DNA of 35,808 nt from an uncultured Bacilli bacterium (GCA_944332635.1 CALVKI010000077.1:1-35808), one strand, 5' to 3'. Counted from the first letter of the stretch, positions 6,911-15,139 are shown. Notes: generated from the letters alone by a model not told the origin. Translations and numbers: made by a program.

Positions 6911-9900
6911 ATGAATGTTTTTGAACAAATAAGAACTATAGAATTAAAAAAGAACATGGGTATTACTGGTGTTACTGATGAGTTTTTTTGTGTCTTATTA
7001 TATTCTATATTGCAAAGAGAAAAGAAAAACATTTTAGTTGTTGTTAATTCTTTATATGAAGCAAATCAATTATATTCTTCTTTGTCTAATTATACAGATA
7101 ATGTTAGTTTGTTTCCTATGGATGATTTCTTAACTAGTGAAGCTCTAGCAATCAGTCCTGAACTTCGTTATAATCGTTTAGAAACAATAAATAAAGTTTT
7201 AGAACAACCTAATATTGTTATTACTAATTTGATGGGATATTTAAGATTTTTACCAACGAAAGAAAGTTATCAACAGTTTTTTATTCAGTTAAAAGTTGGT
7301 AGTATAATTAATCCACAAGAATTAGTGGAAAAACTAGTTCAGGCTGGTTATGTTCGTGATACAATTGTTAATAAAACAGGGGAATTTGCAGTTCGTGGTT
7401 TTATTATTGATGTTTTTCCTGTGGAAAGTGAAACGGCAATTCGTATTGAATTTTTTGATGATGAAATAGAGTCTATACGCTATTTTGACTGTGATACTCA
7501 GAAATCTTTATCTAATGTTTCTTCAATCTTAATACGTCCTTGTTCAGAGTTTTTGACATCAAAAAAAGTTGAAGAAAATTCTTCTAAGCAAAAGTTTTTA
7601 CCTTTTTATGAAGATGTTTCTTCAATTTTAGATTATTTGGGAGATTCTATTACTTTTTTTAAAGATTATGAACAGTTAAAAATTAGCTTTTCTCAAATTA
7701 TGGAAGAAGTTTTAACCTACCATAGTACGAAAGATACAGAATTTAATGGGAAATATATGTTTGATTTGTTAGATATTCATCCATCTTTTCTTGTTTATTA
7801 TATGAATATTGATCATTATCATTCTAATAATATATTAGATTTGGATGTTCATACTATTAATAATTTTAATGAAAACGCCGACTCTATTAACCAGTTTATT
7901 CGTCATGTCACTGGTGATGGGAAAACTGTTGTGTTATGTTTAAAAAAATATCAGATATTTAGTGTTATGAAATTCCTTAATATGAAAATTGTAGAAACTG
8001 ATTTTGATCATATTGTTTCTAATGAAGTTAATTTAGTTTCTGCTCCTTTGAAAGCGGGTTTTATATATCAAAATTATGTGTTTTTAACTGCTAATGAATT
8101 GTTTTTGGTAAAAGAGAAACAAAAAAAATATCGTACTAAATTTAAATATTCTTCTAGTATCTCTGATGTTAATAAATTGTCTATTGGTGATTATGTTGTT
8201 CATAATATTCATGGTATTGGTGTTTATAATGGTATTAAAACTCTTAGTTTATCAGGTGTTCAAAAAGATTATGTAGAGGTTTTGTATCAGGGAGAAGACA
8301 AATTATATATACCAGTTGAGAAAATAGATTTACTTAATAAATATACTGGTAAAGAGGGGTATGCTCCTAAAGTTAATAAACTTGGTGGTAGTGAATGGGA
8401 AAAGACAAAAAATAGAGTTAAAAAGAAAGTTCAGGATATGGCGGATGATTTATTACAACTATATGCTGAACGTGAGGCACGACAAGGATTTGCTTTTTCT
8501 CCTGATTGTGATATGTTGCTAGATTTTGAAGAACGATTTCCTTATGAACTTACTCCAGATCAAAAAAGAGCTATAGTTCAGATTAAAGAGGATATGGAAA
8601 AATCTACTCCAATGGATCGTTTATTATGTGGTGATGTTGGTTTTGGAAAAACTGAAGTTGCATTTGTAGCTGCTTTTAAAGCAATTTTAGATTCTAAGCA
8701 AGTACTTTTCTTATGTCCTACTACTATTCTTTCAAATCAACATTATGAAAATGCTTTGGAACGTTTTAAAGATTTTCCTGTATCGATTGGTCTTTTAAAT
8801 AGATTTACATCTCCTAAGGAGGTTAAAAGAATTGTTGAAGGAGTTTCTAATGGTACTATTGATTTAGTTTTTGGTACACATCGTTTATTAAGCGATGATA
8901 TTAAACCTAAGAATTTAGGACTTTTGGTTATTGATGAAGAACAACGTTTTGGGGTTACTCATAAAGAAAAAATTAAACGATATAAGACGAATGTTGATGT
9001 GTTAACATTAACTGCTACACCGATTCCTAGGACATTGCAGATGTCGTTAGTAGGAATTCGGAGCTTATCGTTGATTGAAACACCACCAATAAATCGTTAT
9101 CCTGTTCAAACTTATGTAATTGAAGAGAATAATCAAATATTAAAGGATGCTATTTATAAAGAGTTATCTCGTGATGGTCAAGTATTTATTTTATATAATA
9201 AAGTTCAGTCTATTGAAGAAGAAAAGTATCGTATTCAAAATTTAGTTCCGGATGCTAGAATTATAACTGCTCATGGGCAAATGAATAAAAATGATTTGGA
9301 AAATAGAATTTTAGACTTCATTAATCATAAATATGATATTTTAGTTTGTACGACAATTATTGAAACAGGCATTGATATTCCTAATGTTAATACTTTGATT
9401 ATTATGGATGCTGATAGATTTGGTCTTAGTCAACTTTATCAAATACGTGGTCGTGTTGGTCGTAGTGATAAATTTGCTTACGCTTATTTAATGTATCATC
9501 CTGCTAAAGTATTAACAGAATCTGCTGTTAAGAGGCTTAATGTAATTAAAGAATTTACTGCTCTTGGTAGTGGCTTTAGTATTGCTACTCGTGATTTATC
9601 TATTCGTGGTGCTGGTGATATTTTAGGTAGTGAACAAGCTGGATTTATTGACTCTGTTGGAATTGATTTGTATTTAAGACTTTTAAATGAAGAAGTAGCA
9701 CGTAAAAAGAATATAGAATTACCAGTTGATGAAGAAGAAGTTGAGAGTAAACCATTGCTAAATGTTAGTACGCATATTGATGATCATTATGTTTCTGAAG
9801 ATGACTTAAAAATTGAAATTCATCGTAAAATTAATGAAATCGATTCTGCAGAAAAATTGGAAGACGTTAAAACTGAGTTAGAGGATAGATTTGGAAGAGT

Positions 9901-10201
9901 AACGGATGATATGCTTATTTATATGTATGAAGAGTGGTTTGAAAAGTTGGCTAAACGAGTGAGAGTTAAACGTGTATCTCAAACTAAAAATTCTATTGAA
10001 CTTGTATTTCCTAGTGATGTTGTTTCTAAATTTAGAGTTGATGAATTGTTTATGAATTCTTATGATATCAGTTCATCATTTAGATTTTTAAGTAGAGGTT
10101 CTAATTTGGTGATTATCTTGGATATTATAAAATTAGAAAAACATCCTATCTATTATTTGGTTTCTTTACTTGATTTAATTTATGATAAATTTTTGTCATA
10201 A
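6911..10201 (+). CDS. mfd: Transcription-repair coupling factor Mfd
   Basis: Double-stranded DNA translocase that removes stalled RNA polymerase from lesions and recruits UvrA. The 1096 residues show an N-terminal UvrB-like region, a CarD-like RNA-polymerase-interaction domain (about 423-490, I-G-D-Y-V-V-H ... G-I-G-V-Y-N-G), and RecG-like helicase lobes. Walker A is G-D-V-G-F-G-K-T at about 574-581, the Walker B box is D-E-E-Q near 675, followed by T-A-T-P-I-P-R-T-L and a Q-I-R-G-R-V-G-R-S motif VI. The C-terminal regulatory domain is present. An AGGTGAT site overlaps the end of pth. It is slightly shorter than Bacillus Mfd (about 1177 residues). Confidence 0.98.
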   Translation: MNVFEQIRTIELKKNMGITGVTDEFFCVLLYSILQREKKNILVVVNSLYEANQLYSSLSNYTDNVSLFPMDDFLTSEALAISPELRYNRLETINKVLEQPNIVITNLMGYLRFLPTKESYQQFFIQLKVGSIINPQELVEKLVQAGYVRDTIVNKTGEFAVRGFIIDVFPVESETAIRIEFFDDEIESIRYFDCDTQKSLSNVSSILIRPCSEFLTSKKVEENSSKQKFLPFYEDVSSILDYLGDSITFFKDYEQLKISFSQIMEEVLTYHSTKDTEFNGKYMFDLLDIHPSFLVYYMNIDHYHSNNILDLDVHTINNFNENADSINQFIRHVTGDGKTVVLCLKKYQIFSVMKFLNMKIVETDFDHIVSNEVNLVSAPLKAGFIYQNYVFLTANELFLVKEKQKKYRTKFKYSSSISDVNKLSIGDYVVHNIHGIGVYNGIKTLSLSGVQKDYVEVLYQGEDKLYIPVEKIDLLNKYTGKEGYAPKVNKLGGSEWEKTKNRVKKKVQDMADDLLQLYAEREARQGFAFSPDCDMLLDFEERFPYELTPDQKRAIVQIKEDMEKSTPMDRLLCGDVGFGKTEVAFVAAFKAILDSKQVLFLCPTTILSNQHYENALERFKDFPVSIGLLNRFTSPKEVKRIVEGVSNGTIDLVFGTHRLLSDDIKPKNLGLLVIDEEQRFGVTHKEKIKRYKTNVDVLTLTATPIPRTLQMSLVGIRSLSLIETPPINRYPVQTYVIEENNQILKDAIYKELSRDGQVFILYNKVQSIEEEKYRIQNLVPDARIITAHGQMNKNDLENRILDFINHKYDILVCTTIIETGIDIPNVNTLIIMDADRFGLSQLYQIRGRVGRSDKFAYAYLMYHPAKVLTESAVKRLNVIKEFTALGSGFSIATRDLSIRGAGDILGSEQAGFIDSVGIDLYLRLLNEEVARKKNIELPVDEEEVESKPLLNVSTHIDDHYVSEDDLKIEIHRKINEIDSAEKLEDVKTELEDRFGRVTDDMLIYMYEEWFEKLAKRVRVKRVSQTKNSIELVFPSDVVSKFRVDELFMNSYDISSSFRFLSRGSNLVIILDIIKLEKHPIYYLVSLLDLIYDKFLS

Positions 10202-10203
10202 TC

Positions 10204-10233
10204 TTGACTAGATGAAGTTGCATTTGTTACACT
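10204..10233 (+). promoter_or_regulatory. Possible sigma-A promoter of the 10256 gene
   Basis: TTGACT (10204-10209), an 18-base spacer and TACACT (10228-10233) lie directly after the mfd stop. Transcription would begin near 10240, just upstream of the AGGATGTGG that serves as ribosome-binding site. This supports the start at 10256 rather than the in-frame ATG at 10238. Confidence 0.45.
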
Positions 10234-10255
10234 TACAATGTCAGGATGTGGTAGC

Positions 10256-10909
10256 ATGAATCAGGAAACAATTGAGGATTTTAGACAAAAACACTTTGAA
10301 AATTATAAAAATGCAGTATTAGAAACCTTAAAAAATAATACTATTTCTTTGTTTGATGACGATATTTTATCCTTATTAAAAAAACCTCCACTTGATTCTA
10401 TGGATGCTATAAAATGTAAATTTTTAGAGTTAGCTAAACGACATAAAACGATTATTCAAGCGGATGTGTTAGATAAAATTTTAGATGATTATCGTAAAAA
10501 AGTTATTACTTACATTCCAAGTTGGAAAAAAATAAGAATAGAGGAATTACAAAAAATTATTACTTCGTTTTCTCCTAAGAAGGAAAGTGATGTTATTAAG
10601 TTAAATAAAAAGGATTTTACTGCTTTAAACCGTAAATTGAAAAAAAAAATAAAATCGGATATAAGCGTTATAATTGAGAAAAAAATTGTCAAAAATGTAA
10701 ATCTTGTATTTACAAAAGATATTGAAGAAAAGAATGCTAATGTACTTTTTAATGAAATGATAAAATTTGTTAGTTCTACTTTTTTGAAGCAACTTTTAGA
10801 AAGTATTGATTTTAAAGTAATTGTTAAGGATACTACTTTAATTAATGGTGTTAGAGAGCAGGGAGAAAGATATTTATTTACTAAGATGAATTCTTATTTA
10901 TTAAAATAA
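10256..10909 (+). CDS. Unrecognised lysine-rich cytoplasmic protein
   Basis: I do not recognise this 217-residue protein. It has no signal peptide, no membrane segment and no obvious catalytic motif. It is strongly charged and looks mostly helical. A very basic central stretch (about residues 118-150, repeated K-K/K-K-K around L-N-R-K-L-K-K-K-I-K) is followed by alternating hydrophobic and charged residues. The only cysteine noticed is near position 55. The ATG at 10256 is chosen because AGGATGTGG lies before it, while the in-frame ATG at 10238 has no site and sits at the predicted transcription start. It has its own weak promoter and a terminator after it, so it is a monocistronic insertion between mfd and spoVT, which are adjacent in Bacillus. 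A nucleic-acid-binding role is only a guess from charge. Confidence 0.8.
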   Translation: MNQETIEDFRQKHFENYKNAVLETLKNNTISLFDDDILSLLKKPPLDSMDAIKCKFLELAKRHKTIIQADVLDKILDDYRKKVITYIPSWKKIRIEELQKIITSFSPKKESDVIKLNKKDFTALNRKLKKKIKSDISVIIEKKIVKNVNLVFTKDIEEKNANVLFNEMIKFVSSTFLKQLLESIDFKVIVKDTTLINGVREQGERYLFTKMNSYLLK

Positions 10910-10922
10910 GATAAATAGAAGT

Positions 10923-10959
10923 AAAGAAGATGGAAGAATTAAATGTCTTCTTTTTTTTT
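10923..10959 (+). terminator. Intrinsic terminator after the 10256 gene
   Basis: AAAGAAGA (10923-10930) pairs with TCTTCTTT (10946-10953) across a 15-base loop, and the right arm continues into a run of nine Ts ending at 10959. The stem is AT-rich but typical of the terminators in this window. Confidence 0.7.
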
Positions 10960-10975
10960 ATTTCATTTTTTATAT

Positions 10976-11045
10976 GGAAATATTTACCAAGGTAAATTTT
11001 GGAAATATTGATTATAATAAATTATGAAAAGCAGTATAAATTTCC
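10976..11045 (+). promoter_or_regulatory. Operator-like region upstream of spoVT
   Basis: Two direct copies of TGGAAATATT start 25 bases apart (10975-10984 and 11000-11009). They flank a 16-base inverted repeat ATTTACC-AA-GGTAAAT (10982-10997). A TTTCCA in inverted orientation follows near 11041-11046. TATAAT at 11013-11018 and TATAAA at 11035-11040 are possible -10 elements, but neither has a good -35. AbrB-type regulators prefer AT-rich sites with TGGNA half-sites, so autoregulation by SpoVT is a reasonable inference, not shown. Confidence 0.4.
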
Positions 11046-11090
11046 AAAAAATAGAAACAATAGTAGTATGGGAAAGTGAGGAATAATTAT

Positions 11091-11618
11091 ATGAAATCAA
11101 CAGGTGTTGTTAGAAGAGTAGATGATTTAGGAAGAATTGTTATTCCAAAAGAAATTCGCCGTACTCTTAGAATTAGGGATGGTGAGTCTTTAGAAATTTT
11201 TGTAGATAGAGAGATGATAGCTTTGAAAAAGTTTTCAAAGATGACAGATATGGATGAAATTTCAAAACAGTTGGTAGATATTGTTAATTCTGTTACAGGT
11301 CAAAGTGTGTTTATTACTGATCGAGATAATTTTATTGCTGCAAGTGGGAATCTAAAGAAAAAATATATAAATAAGCCGATTTCAAAACAATTAGAACTTA
11401 TTATGAAGGATAGGTCAATAGTTTCTGAAAAATCTGTTCATAGTATTGAGTTTCTTGATTCAGAAGTAGCAGAGTATGCTTATGTTATCTCTCCAGTTAT
11501 TATGAATGGTGATGCAATAGGTTTGGTTTTAATTGTTTCAGAACAAAGCATTGGACAAGTGGAGGAAAAGATGGCTGATGTTGTCTCTAAATTTTTAGGA
11601 AAACATATTGAAGAATAA
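11091..11618 (+). CDS. spoVT: Stage V sporulation protein T (SpoVT/AbrB family regulator)
   Basis: Transition-state-type DNA-binding regulator, 175 residues against 178 in B. subtilis SpoVT. The N-terminal swapped-hairpin AbrB domain is clear: M-K-S-T-G-V-V-R-R-V-D-D-L-G-R-I-V-I-P-K-E-I-R-R-T-L (1-26). The C-terminal part (about 58-175) has the length and pattern of the GAF-like sensing domain of SpoVT. In Bacillus, SpoVT is made in the forespore under sigma-G and tunes that regulon. It lies downstream of mfd as in Bacillus, but with one foreign gene between. GTGAGG before the ATG at 11091 decides the start; an in-frame ATG at 11076 overlaps that site. No convincing sigma-G promoter was found. 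Confidence 0.93.
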   Translation: MKSTGVVRRVDDLGRIVIPKEIRRTLRIRDGESLEIFVDREMIALKKFSKMTDMDEISKQLVDIVNSVTGQSVFITDRDNFIAASGNLKKKYINKPISKQLELIMKDRSIVSEKSVHSIEFLDSEVAEYAYVISPVIMNGDAIGLVLIVSEQSIGQVEEKMADVVSKFLGKHIEE

Positions 11619-11636
11619 TTTTTTTTGTGTTATACT
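11608..11636 (+). promoter_or_regulatory. Sigma-A promoter of the metG T-box leader
   Basis: TTGAAG (11608-11613), a 17-base spacer rich in T, and TATACT (11631-11636) preceded by TGT, an extended -10. The -35 overlaps the last codons of spoVT. Transcription would start near 11643, at the beginning of the leader. Confidence 0.72.
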
Positions 11637-11642
11637 TTAGCC

Positions 11643-11866
11643 ATGTTGATTGTTATGAGGAAGAGTCTTGTAGACAAGGTCTATTAAAGAGAGTCCTGTT
11701 GGTGAAAAAGGATATAGGCAGTTTATATGATATGGCTTCTGAACTATTGCATCGATAGGTAGGTGTAATCGTAGATAGGCGTTAACTATGTGAGTGTATG
11801 ATATTAGCTATTATGAAATAAGGTGGTACCGCGAAAATTCGTCCTTATGTTTATAATAGTTTTTTT
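11643..11866 (+). promoter_or_regulatory. T-box leader (methionine-type) controlling metG
   Basis: A leader of about 225 bases upstream of metG carries the T-box sequence AAGGTGGTACCGCG (11820-11833) with its partner CGTCCTTAT (11840-11848), forming the antiterminator whose TGGTACC bulge reads the uncharged tRNA acceptor end. Upstream are Stem I landmarks: GAGGAAGAG near 11657, AGAGAG near 11688 and GGTGAAAAAGGA near 11701. A GATATGG near 11730 supplies a candidate ATG (methionine) specifier followed by a purine. T-boxes raise expression of aminoacyl-tRNA synthetases when the matching tRNA is uncharged. The family call is firm; the specifier position is tentative. Confidence 0.9.
11808..11866 (+). 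terminator. Terminator-like helix enclosing the T-box
   Basis: The left arm 11808-11823 (CTATTATGAAATAAGG) pairs with the right arm 11843-11859 (CCTTATGTTTATAATAG) with one bulged G, giving about 16 pairs, followed by seven Ts (11860-11866). The T-box and its bulge lie inside this helix rather than competing with it. The more usual competing hairpin would be only four pairs (TTAT/ATAA at 11845-11856). The mechanism is therefore unclear. Confidence 0.5.
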
Positions 11867-11881
11867 GTTAGGAGGCATAAT

Positions 11882-13417
11882 ATGAGTAAGAAATTTTATT
11901 TAACAACCGCAATAGCGTATACATCTGGCAAACCACATATAGGAAATACTTATGAAATAGTTTTAGCAGATGCTATAGCTAGATATAAAAGATTTAAAGG
12001 ATATGATGTTTATTTTCAGACAGGTACTGATGAACATGGTCAAAAAATTGAAGATAAAGCTCGTGATGCAGGTGTTAGTCCTCAAGAGTTTGTTGATATT
12101 CAAGCTGCTGAGGTTAAAAGTATTTGGGACTTAATGGATACTAGTTATGATAAGTTTGTAAGAACAACTGATTCACACCATAAAAAAATAGTTCAACATA
12201 TTTTTAAGAAGATGTATGATCAAGGTGATATTTATAAAGGTGAATATACTGGTCTTTATTGTACACCTTGTGAATCTTTTTGGACTGATTCTCAGCTTAT
12301 TGATGGAAAATGTCCTGACTGTGGTAGGGAAGTTAAAGAAGCGAAAGAAGAAGCTTATTTCTTCAAATTGAGTAAATATCAAAAAAAATTGGAAGAATAT
12401 ATTGAAACTCATCCTGATTTTATTCAGCCAGAAGCTAGAAAGAATGAAATGTTGAATAATTTTATTAAACCAGGACTACAAGATTTATGTGTTTCACGTA
12501 CTTCATTTAAATGGGGTATTCCTGTTGATTTTGATTGTAATCATGTTGTTTATGTGTGGCTTGATGCACTTACTAATTATATTACTAATATTGGTTATGA
12601 TGTTGATGAAACTACTGAACAATTTAAAAAACTATGGCCAGCGGATTTACAAGTTATTGGTAAAGATATTGTTCGTTTTCATTCGATATATTGGCCTTGT
12701 TTTTTGTGGTCATTAGATTTACCACTTCCAAAAAAAATATTTGGTCATCCATGGTTGTTAATGAATAATGATAAAATGAGTAAATCCAAGGGAAATGTAA
12801 TTTATGCAGATCAATTAGTAGATTTATTTGGCGTAGATGCTGTTCGTTATTATTTACTCCACGAAATACCTTTTTCAAGTGATGGAAATATTACTTATGA
12901 TTTATTAATTGATCATATAAACGGAGAGCTTGCTAATGTATTGGGTAATTTAGTTCAACGTTCTATTTCTATGGGTAACAAATATTTTAATGGTACTGTT
13001 ACTAGTACTAATGATACTGATGATATTGATTTAGAATTAGAAAATAAATTACGAAATTTGGAATTTGCAGTTGATGAAAAAATGGAGAAGTTACAAATAA
13101 GTGATGCTATTACTGAAATATTTAATGTATTAAGATTTACTAATAAATATATAGATGAGACAACTCCTTGGATACTTGCTAAAGATGTTTTTATGAAGAA
13201 TAGGTTACAAAATGTTATTTATCATTTGTTGGAATCTATTCGTATTTGTTCTCTTTATTTAGAAGCTTTTATGCCTAGTACAAGTAAAGAAATTAGAAGA
13301 CAGTTAAATATATCAGATGTTGGTATTTTATATAGTACTACGAATCAATATCATTTAGAGGTTCCTTCTGCGTTATTTCAAAGAATAGATAGGGATAAAC
13401 TCTTTAAAGAAATGTAA
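11882..13417 (+). CDS. metG: Methionyl-tRNA synthetase
   Basis: Class I synthetase that charges tRNA-Met. The 511 residues show the H-I-G-N signature (19-22), a zinc knuckle with Cys127, Cys130, Cys144 and Cys147, the K-M-S-K-S signature from residue 298, and an anticodon-binding helical domain at the C-terminus. It stops after this domain. The C-terminal tRNA-binding (Trbp111-like) domain present in the longer B. subtilis enzyme (about 664 residues) is missing, a variation common in the family. AGGAGG at 11870-11875 precedes the ATG. Expression is controlled by the T-box leader directly upstream. In Bacillus metS is also followed by tatD. Confidence 0.97.
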   Translation: MSKKFYLTTAIAYTSGKPHIGNTYEIVLADAIARYKRFKGYDVYFQTGTDEHGQKIEDKARDAGVSPQEFVDIQAAEVKSIWDLMDTSYDKFVRTTDSHHKKIVQHIFKKMYDQGDIYKGEYTGLYCTPCESFWTDSQLIDGKCPDCGREVKEAKEEAYFFKLSKYQKKLEEYIETHPDFIQPEARKNEMLNNFIKPGLQDLCVSRTSFKWGIPVDFDCNHVVYVWLDALTNYITNIGYDVDETTEQFKKLWPADLQVIGKDIVRFHSIYWPCFLWSLDLPLPKKIFGHPWLLMNNDKMSKSKGNVIYADQLVDLFGVDAVRYYLLHEIPFSSDGNITYDLLIDHINGELANVLGNLVQRSISMGNKYFNGTVTSTNDTDDIDLELENKLRNLEFAVDEKMEKLQISDAITEIFNVLRFTNKYIDETTPWILAKDVFMKNRLQNVIYHLLESIRICSLYLEAFMPSTSKEIRRQLNISDVGILYSTTNQYHLEVPSALFQRIDRDKLFKEM

Positions 13418-13434
13418 AATAATTTGTCAACTAT

Positions 13435-13472
13435 AAAAAGAAAAGTGTAAAATTATGTTTTTCTTTTTTTTT
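13435..13472 (+). terminator. Intrinsic terminator after metG
   Basis: AAAAAGAAAA (13435-13444) is exactly complementary to TTTTCTTTTT (13459-13468), with a 14-base loop, and the T-tract runs to 13472. It has only one G-C pair, so it may be weak. The next promoter's -10 starts a few bases after the T-tract. Confidence 0.55.
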
Positions 13473-13475
13473 GTG

Positions 13476-13484
13476 TGTTATATT
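13476..13484 (+). promoter_or_regulatory. Extended -10 promoter of the 13518 gene
   Basis: TGT followed by TATATT (13479-13484) directly behind the terminator T-tract. No -35 consensus is seen because the upstream bases are mostly T. The predicted start near 13491 leaves a short leader before the AGGAAAGG site. Confidence 0.5.
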
Positions 13485-13517
13485 GGAAAGGTAGTTGTTT
13501 TAGGAAAGGATAAGGTT

Positions 13518-13691
13518 ATGTTAAAAAGTATTGAGGATTTTTTTGCAGTAAAATTAGTTCTTTTTTTAGCAATATTTTTTTTAATTATTTATATTAGTGT
13601 TACAAAAAATGTATTAGATTTCTGTTATTTAATTTTTGTAGTAATTTATTGTTTTAGTATTAGGTATTGTAAGTGGAAAAAATATCATTAA
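13518..13691 (+). CDS. Small two-span membrane peptide, unknown function
   Basis: A 57-residue product with two hydrophobic stretches (about 9-28 and 32-49) and a basic tail ending R-Y-C-K-W-K-K-Y-H. It contains three cysteines in or near the second segment. I do not recognise it. The ATG at 13518 has AGGAAAGG about 9 bases upstream, while the longer in-frame ATG at 13455 lies in the metG terminator before the promoter and cannot be used. A dedicated promoter before it and a hairpin overlapping its stop codon argue that it is a real gene. It lies between metG and tatD, which are adjacent in Bacillus. Confidence 0.6.
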   Translation: MLKSIEDFFAVKLVLFLAIFFLIIYISVTKNVLDFCYLIFVVIYCFSIRYCKWKKYH

Positions 13692-13703
13692 TGTGATATT
13701 TTT
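13678..13703 (+). terminator. Terminator hairpin overlapping the stop codon of the 13518 gene
   Basis: AAAAATATCA (13678-13687) pairs with TGATATTTTT (13694-13703) around a six-base loop TTAATG that holds the TAA stop codon. The Ts are part of the right arm. The tatD ribosome-binding site GGAGG follows, so it may only attenuate transcription into tatD. Confidence 0.5.
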
Positions 13704-13719
13704 ATTTTGGAGGTATTTT

Positions 13720-14472
13720 ATGTTTATAGATACACATTGTCATTTATCTAAAGCTGATTATAAAGATGTTGATCAAATTCTTGAAGAAAATAGAAAAGCA
13801 GGGGTTAGTCCTATTATTATATCTGGGTGTACTGAAAAAAGTATTTTGGAATCATTAGATTATAGTAGGAAATATTCAGATATTTTTGTAACAATAGGAT
13901 ATCATCCTTCAGAGGCTAATGTAGTTGATGATACTTTACTTTCATTATTAGAAAAGCAATTGCAATTTGATAAAGTAGTGGCATTGGGAGAAATTGGTTT
14001 GGATTATCATTATGGTAAGGAAAATAAAGAAGAACAAATTAATTTATTTGAAAAACAATTAGCAATTGCTCAAAAACATAATTTGCCTGTTGTTATTCAT
14101 AGTCGAGATGCTACTTTTGATACTATTCAGTGTCTCAAAAAATATACTTTGAATGGAATAATTCATTGTTTTAGTGGTAGTTTTGAAACTGCTATGGAAT
14201 ATATTAGAATGGGGTTTGTCCTTGGAATAGGTGGTGTCATTACGTTTAAAAATAGTAATTTAGGAGATGTTGTTGCTAGAATTCCTATTGATAGTATTGT
14301 TTTAGAAACAGATAGTCCATATTTAACTCCTACTCCTCATCGAGGAGAACAAAATAGTTCTAAATATTTACCACTTATTGCACAAAAAATAGCAGTTTGT
14401 AAAAATATTCCTTTGGATGAAGTTAAAGATATTACTACATTGACTGCAAAACGTATTTTTCATTTAGATTAG
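13720..14472 (+). CDS. tatD: TatD family metal-dependent DNase
   Basis: TIM-barrel metallohydrolase of 250 residues. Family members have 3'-5' exonuclease activity on DNA and RNA and are linked to DNA repair and turnover. Metal ligands are visible: F-I-D-T-H-C-H (2-8), G-E-I-G-L-D-Y-H (around 92-99), V-V-I-H-S-R-D-A, I-I-H-C-F-S-G and L-E-T-D-S-P-Y-L-T-P near the C-terminus, followed by H-R-G-E-Q-N. GGAGG lies before the ATG at 13720, which begins M-F-I-D-T-H; the longer frame from 13693 has no such site. In Bacillus, tatD is followed by yabE, rnmV and rsmA. Here a TasA-like/SipW cassette takes that place. Confidence 0.95.
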   Translation: MFIDTHCHLSKADYKDVDQILEENRKAGVSPIIISGCTEKSILESLDYSRKYSDIFVTIGYHPSEANVVDDTLLSLLEKQLQFDKVVALGEIGLDYHYGKENKEEQINLFEKQLAIAQKHNLPVVIHSRDATFDTIQCLKKYTLNGIIHCFSGSFETAMEYIRMGFVLGIGGVITFKNSNLGDVVARIPIDSIVLETDSPYLTPTPHRGEQNSSKYLPLIAQKIAVCKNIPLDEVKDITTLTAKRIFHLD

Positions 14473-14486
14473 GTTGAAAAATTTAA

Positions 14487-14492
14487 TATAAT
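14487..14492 (+). promoter_or_regulatory. Possible promoter of the TasA-like cassette
   Basis: A perfect TATAAT lies 14 bases after the tatD stop and about 37 bases before the first cassette gene. No good -35 is seen 17 bases upstream (TTAGAT is the closest). It is the only plausible -10 between the two genes. Confidence 0.4.
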
Positions 14493-14528
14493 AGTGTATT
14501 CTTGATATTGTAAGATAGGGGTTGCTAT

Positions 14529-15131
14529 ATGTTTATTTTAAAAAAAATGACTCATCATCGTACTTTATTTATTTCAGTTATTGTAGTGTTTATTGCTATT
14601 TGTATATTTTTTGTATGTTTATTTTTTTATTTTTATACTAATAAAGTAGATATTAAAAATGCTACTTTAGTTTTCTCATATTCTGAACATTCTTCTTCTT
14701 TAGTAGTTGATAACTCAATGCCTGTTACTGATGCTGTTGGTAAACAACTCGCTTTTTGTTCTAATCAAGATAAATATGCTTATAGTGAATTCAGTATTTC
14801 TGCTAATATGAATGGTTTAAATTCTATAAATTATGAAATTTATGCTATACCTGTCGGTGTTGCTTTGGAACTTCCTTCAGATTATGTAAAAATTTATTTA
14901 ACAAGTGGAACAAGTGATTTAGCTTTGGAAGGATATCGTGAAAATATTCCTACATATAGAGATTTAAAGGTATCAAAAATGAATCCGGCAGGTAAAAAGA
15001 TTTATTCTGGTACATTGAGTAATAGTGAAGTGAAGAGTTTTAGATTACGAATGTGGTTGGCTGATACTTATCCTATTACTATGGAGAATCGTAGTTTTAA
15101 GATTTTACTTTATATAAAGGTTATGGATTAG
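14529..15131 (+). CDS. Membrane-anchored TasA/camelysin-like protein 1
   Basis: A 200-residue protein with a basic N-terminus, one long hydrophobic segment (about 13-37) and an extracellular beta-rich domain. Two motifs are shared with the next two genes: M-P-V-T-D-A-V-G-K-Q-L in the middle and F-R-L-R-M-W-L near the C-terminus, plus Y-S-G-T-L-S-N before it. This domain pattern resembles the SipW-dependent TasA/CalY family of matrix fibre proteins. Unlike the third paralogue, it has no small-residue Y-A-T-F-type cleavage site after the hydrophobic segment, so it probably stays anchored. TAGGGG before the ATG supports the start. It sits 8 bases upstream of the second paralogue. A single cysteine lies mid-domain. 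The function is not established. Confidence 0.72.
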   Translation: MFILKKMTHHRTLFISVIVVFIAICIFFVCLFFYFYTNKVDIKNATLVFSYSEHSSSLVVDNSMPVTDAVGKQLAFCSNQDKYAYSEFSISANMNGLNSINYEIYAIPVGVALELPSDYVKIYLTSGTSDLALEGYRENIPTYRDLKVSKMNPAGKKIYSGTLSNSEVKSFRLRMWLADTYPITMENRSFKILLYIKVMD

Positions 15132-15139
15132 GAGGATTT

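Noticed and set aside
12489-12716. Plus-strand 75-codon frame inside metG
   Set aside because: Out-of-frame shadow of metG, with low-complexity hydrophobic composition from T-rich codons.
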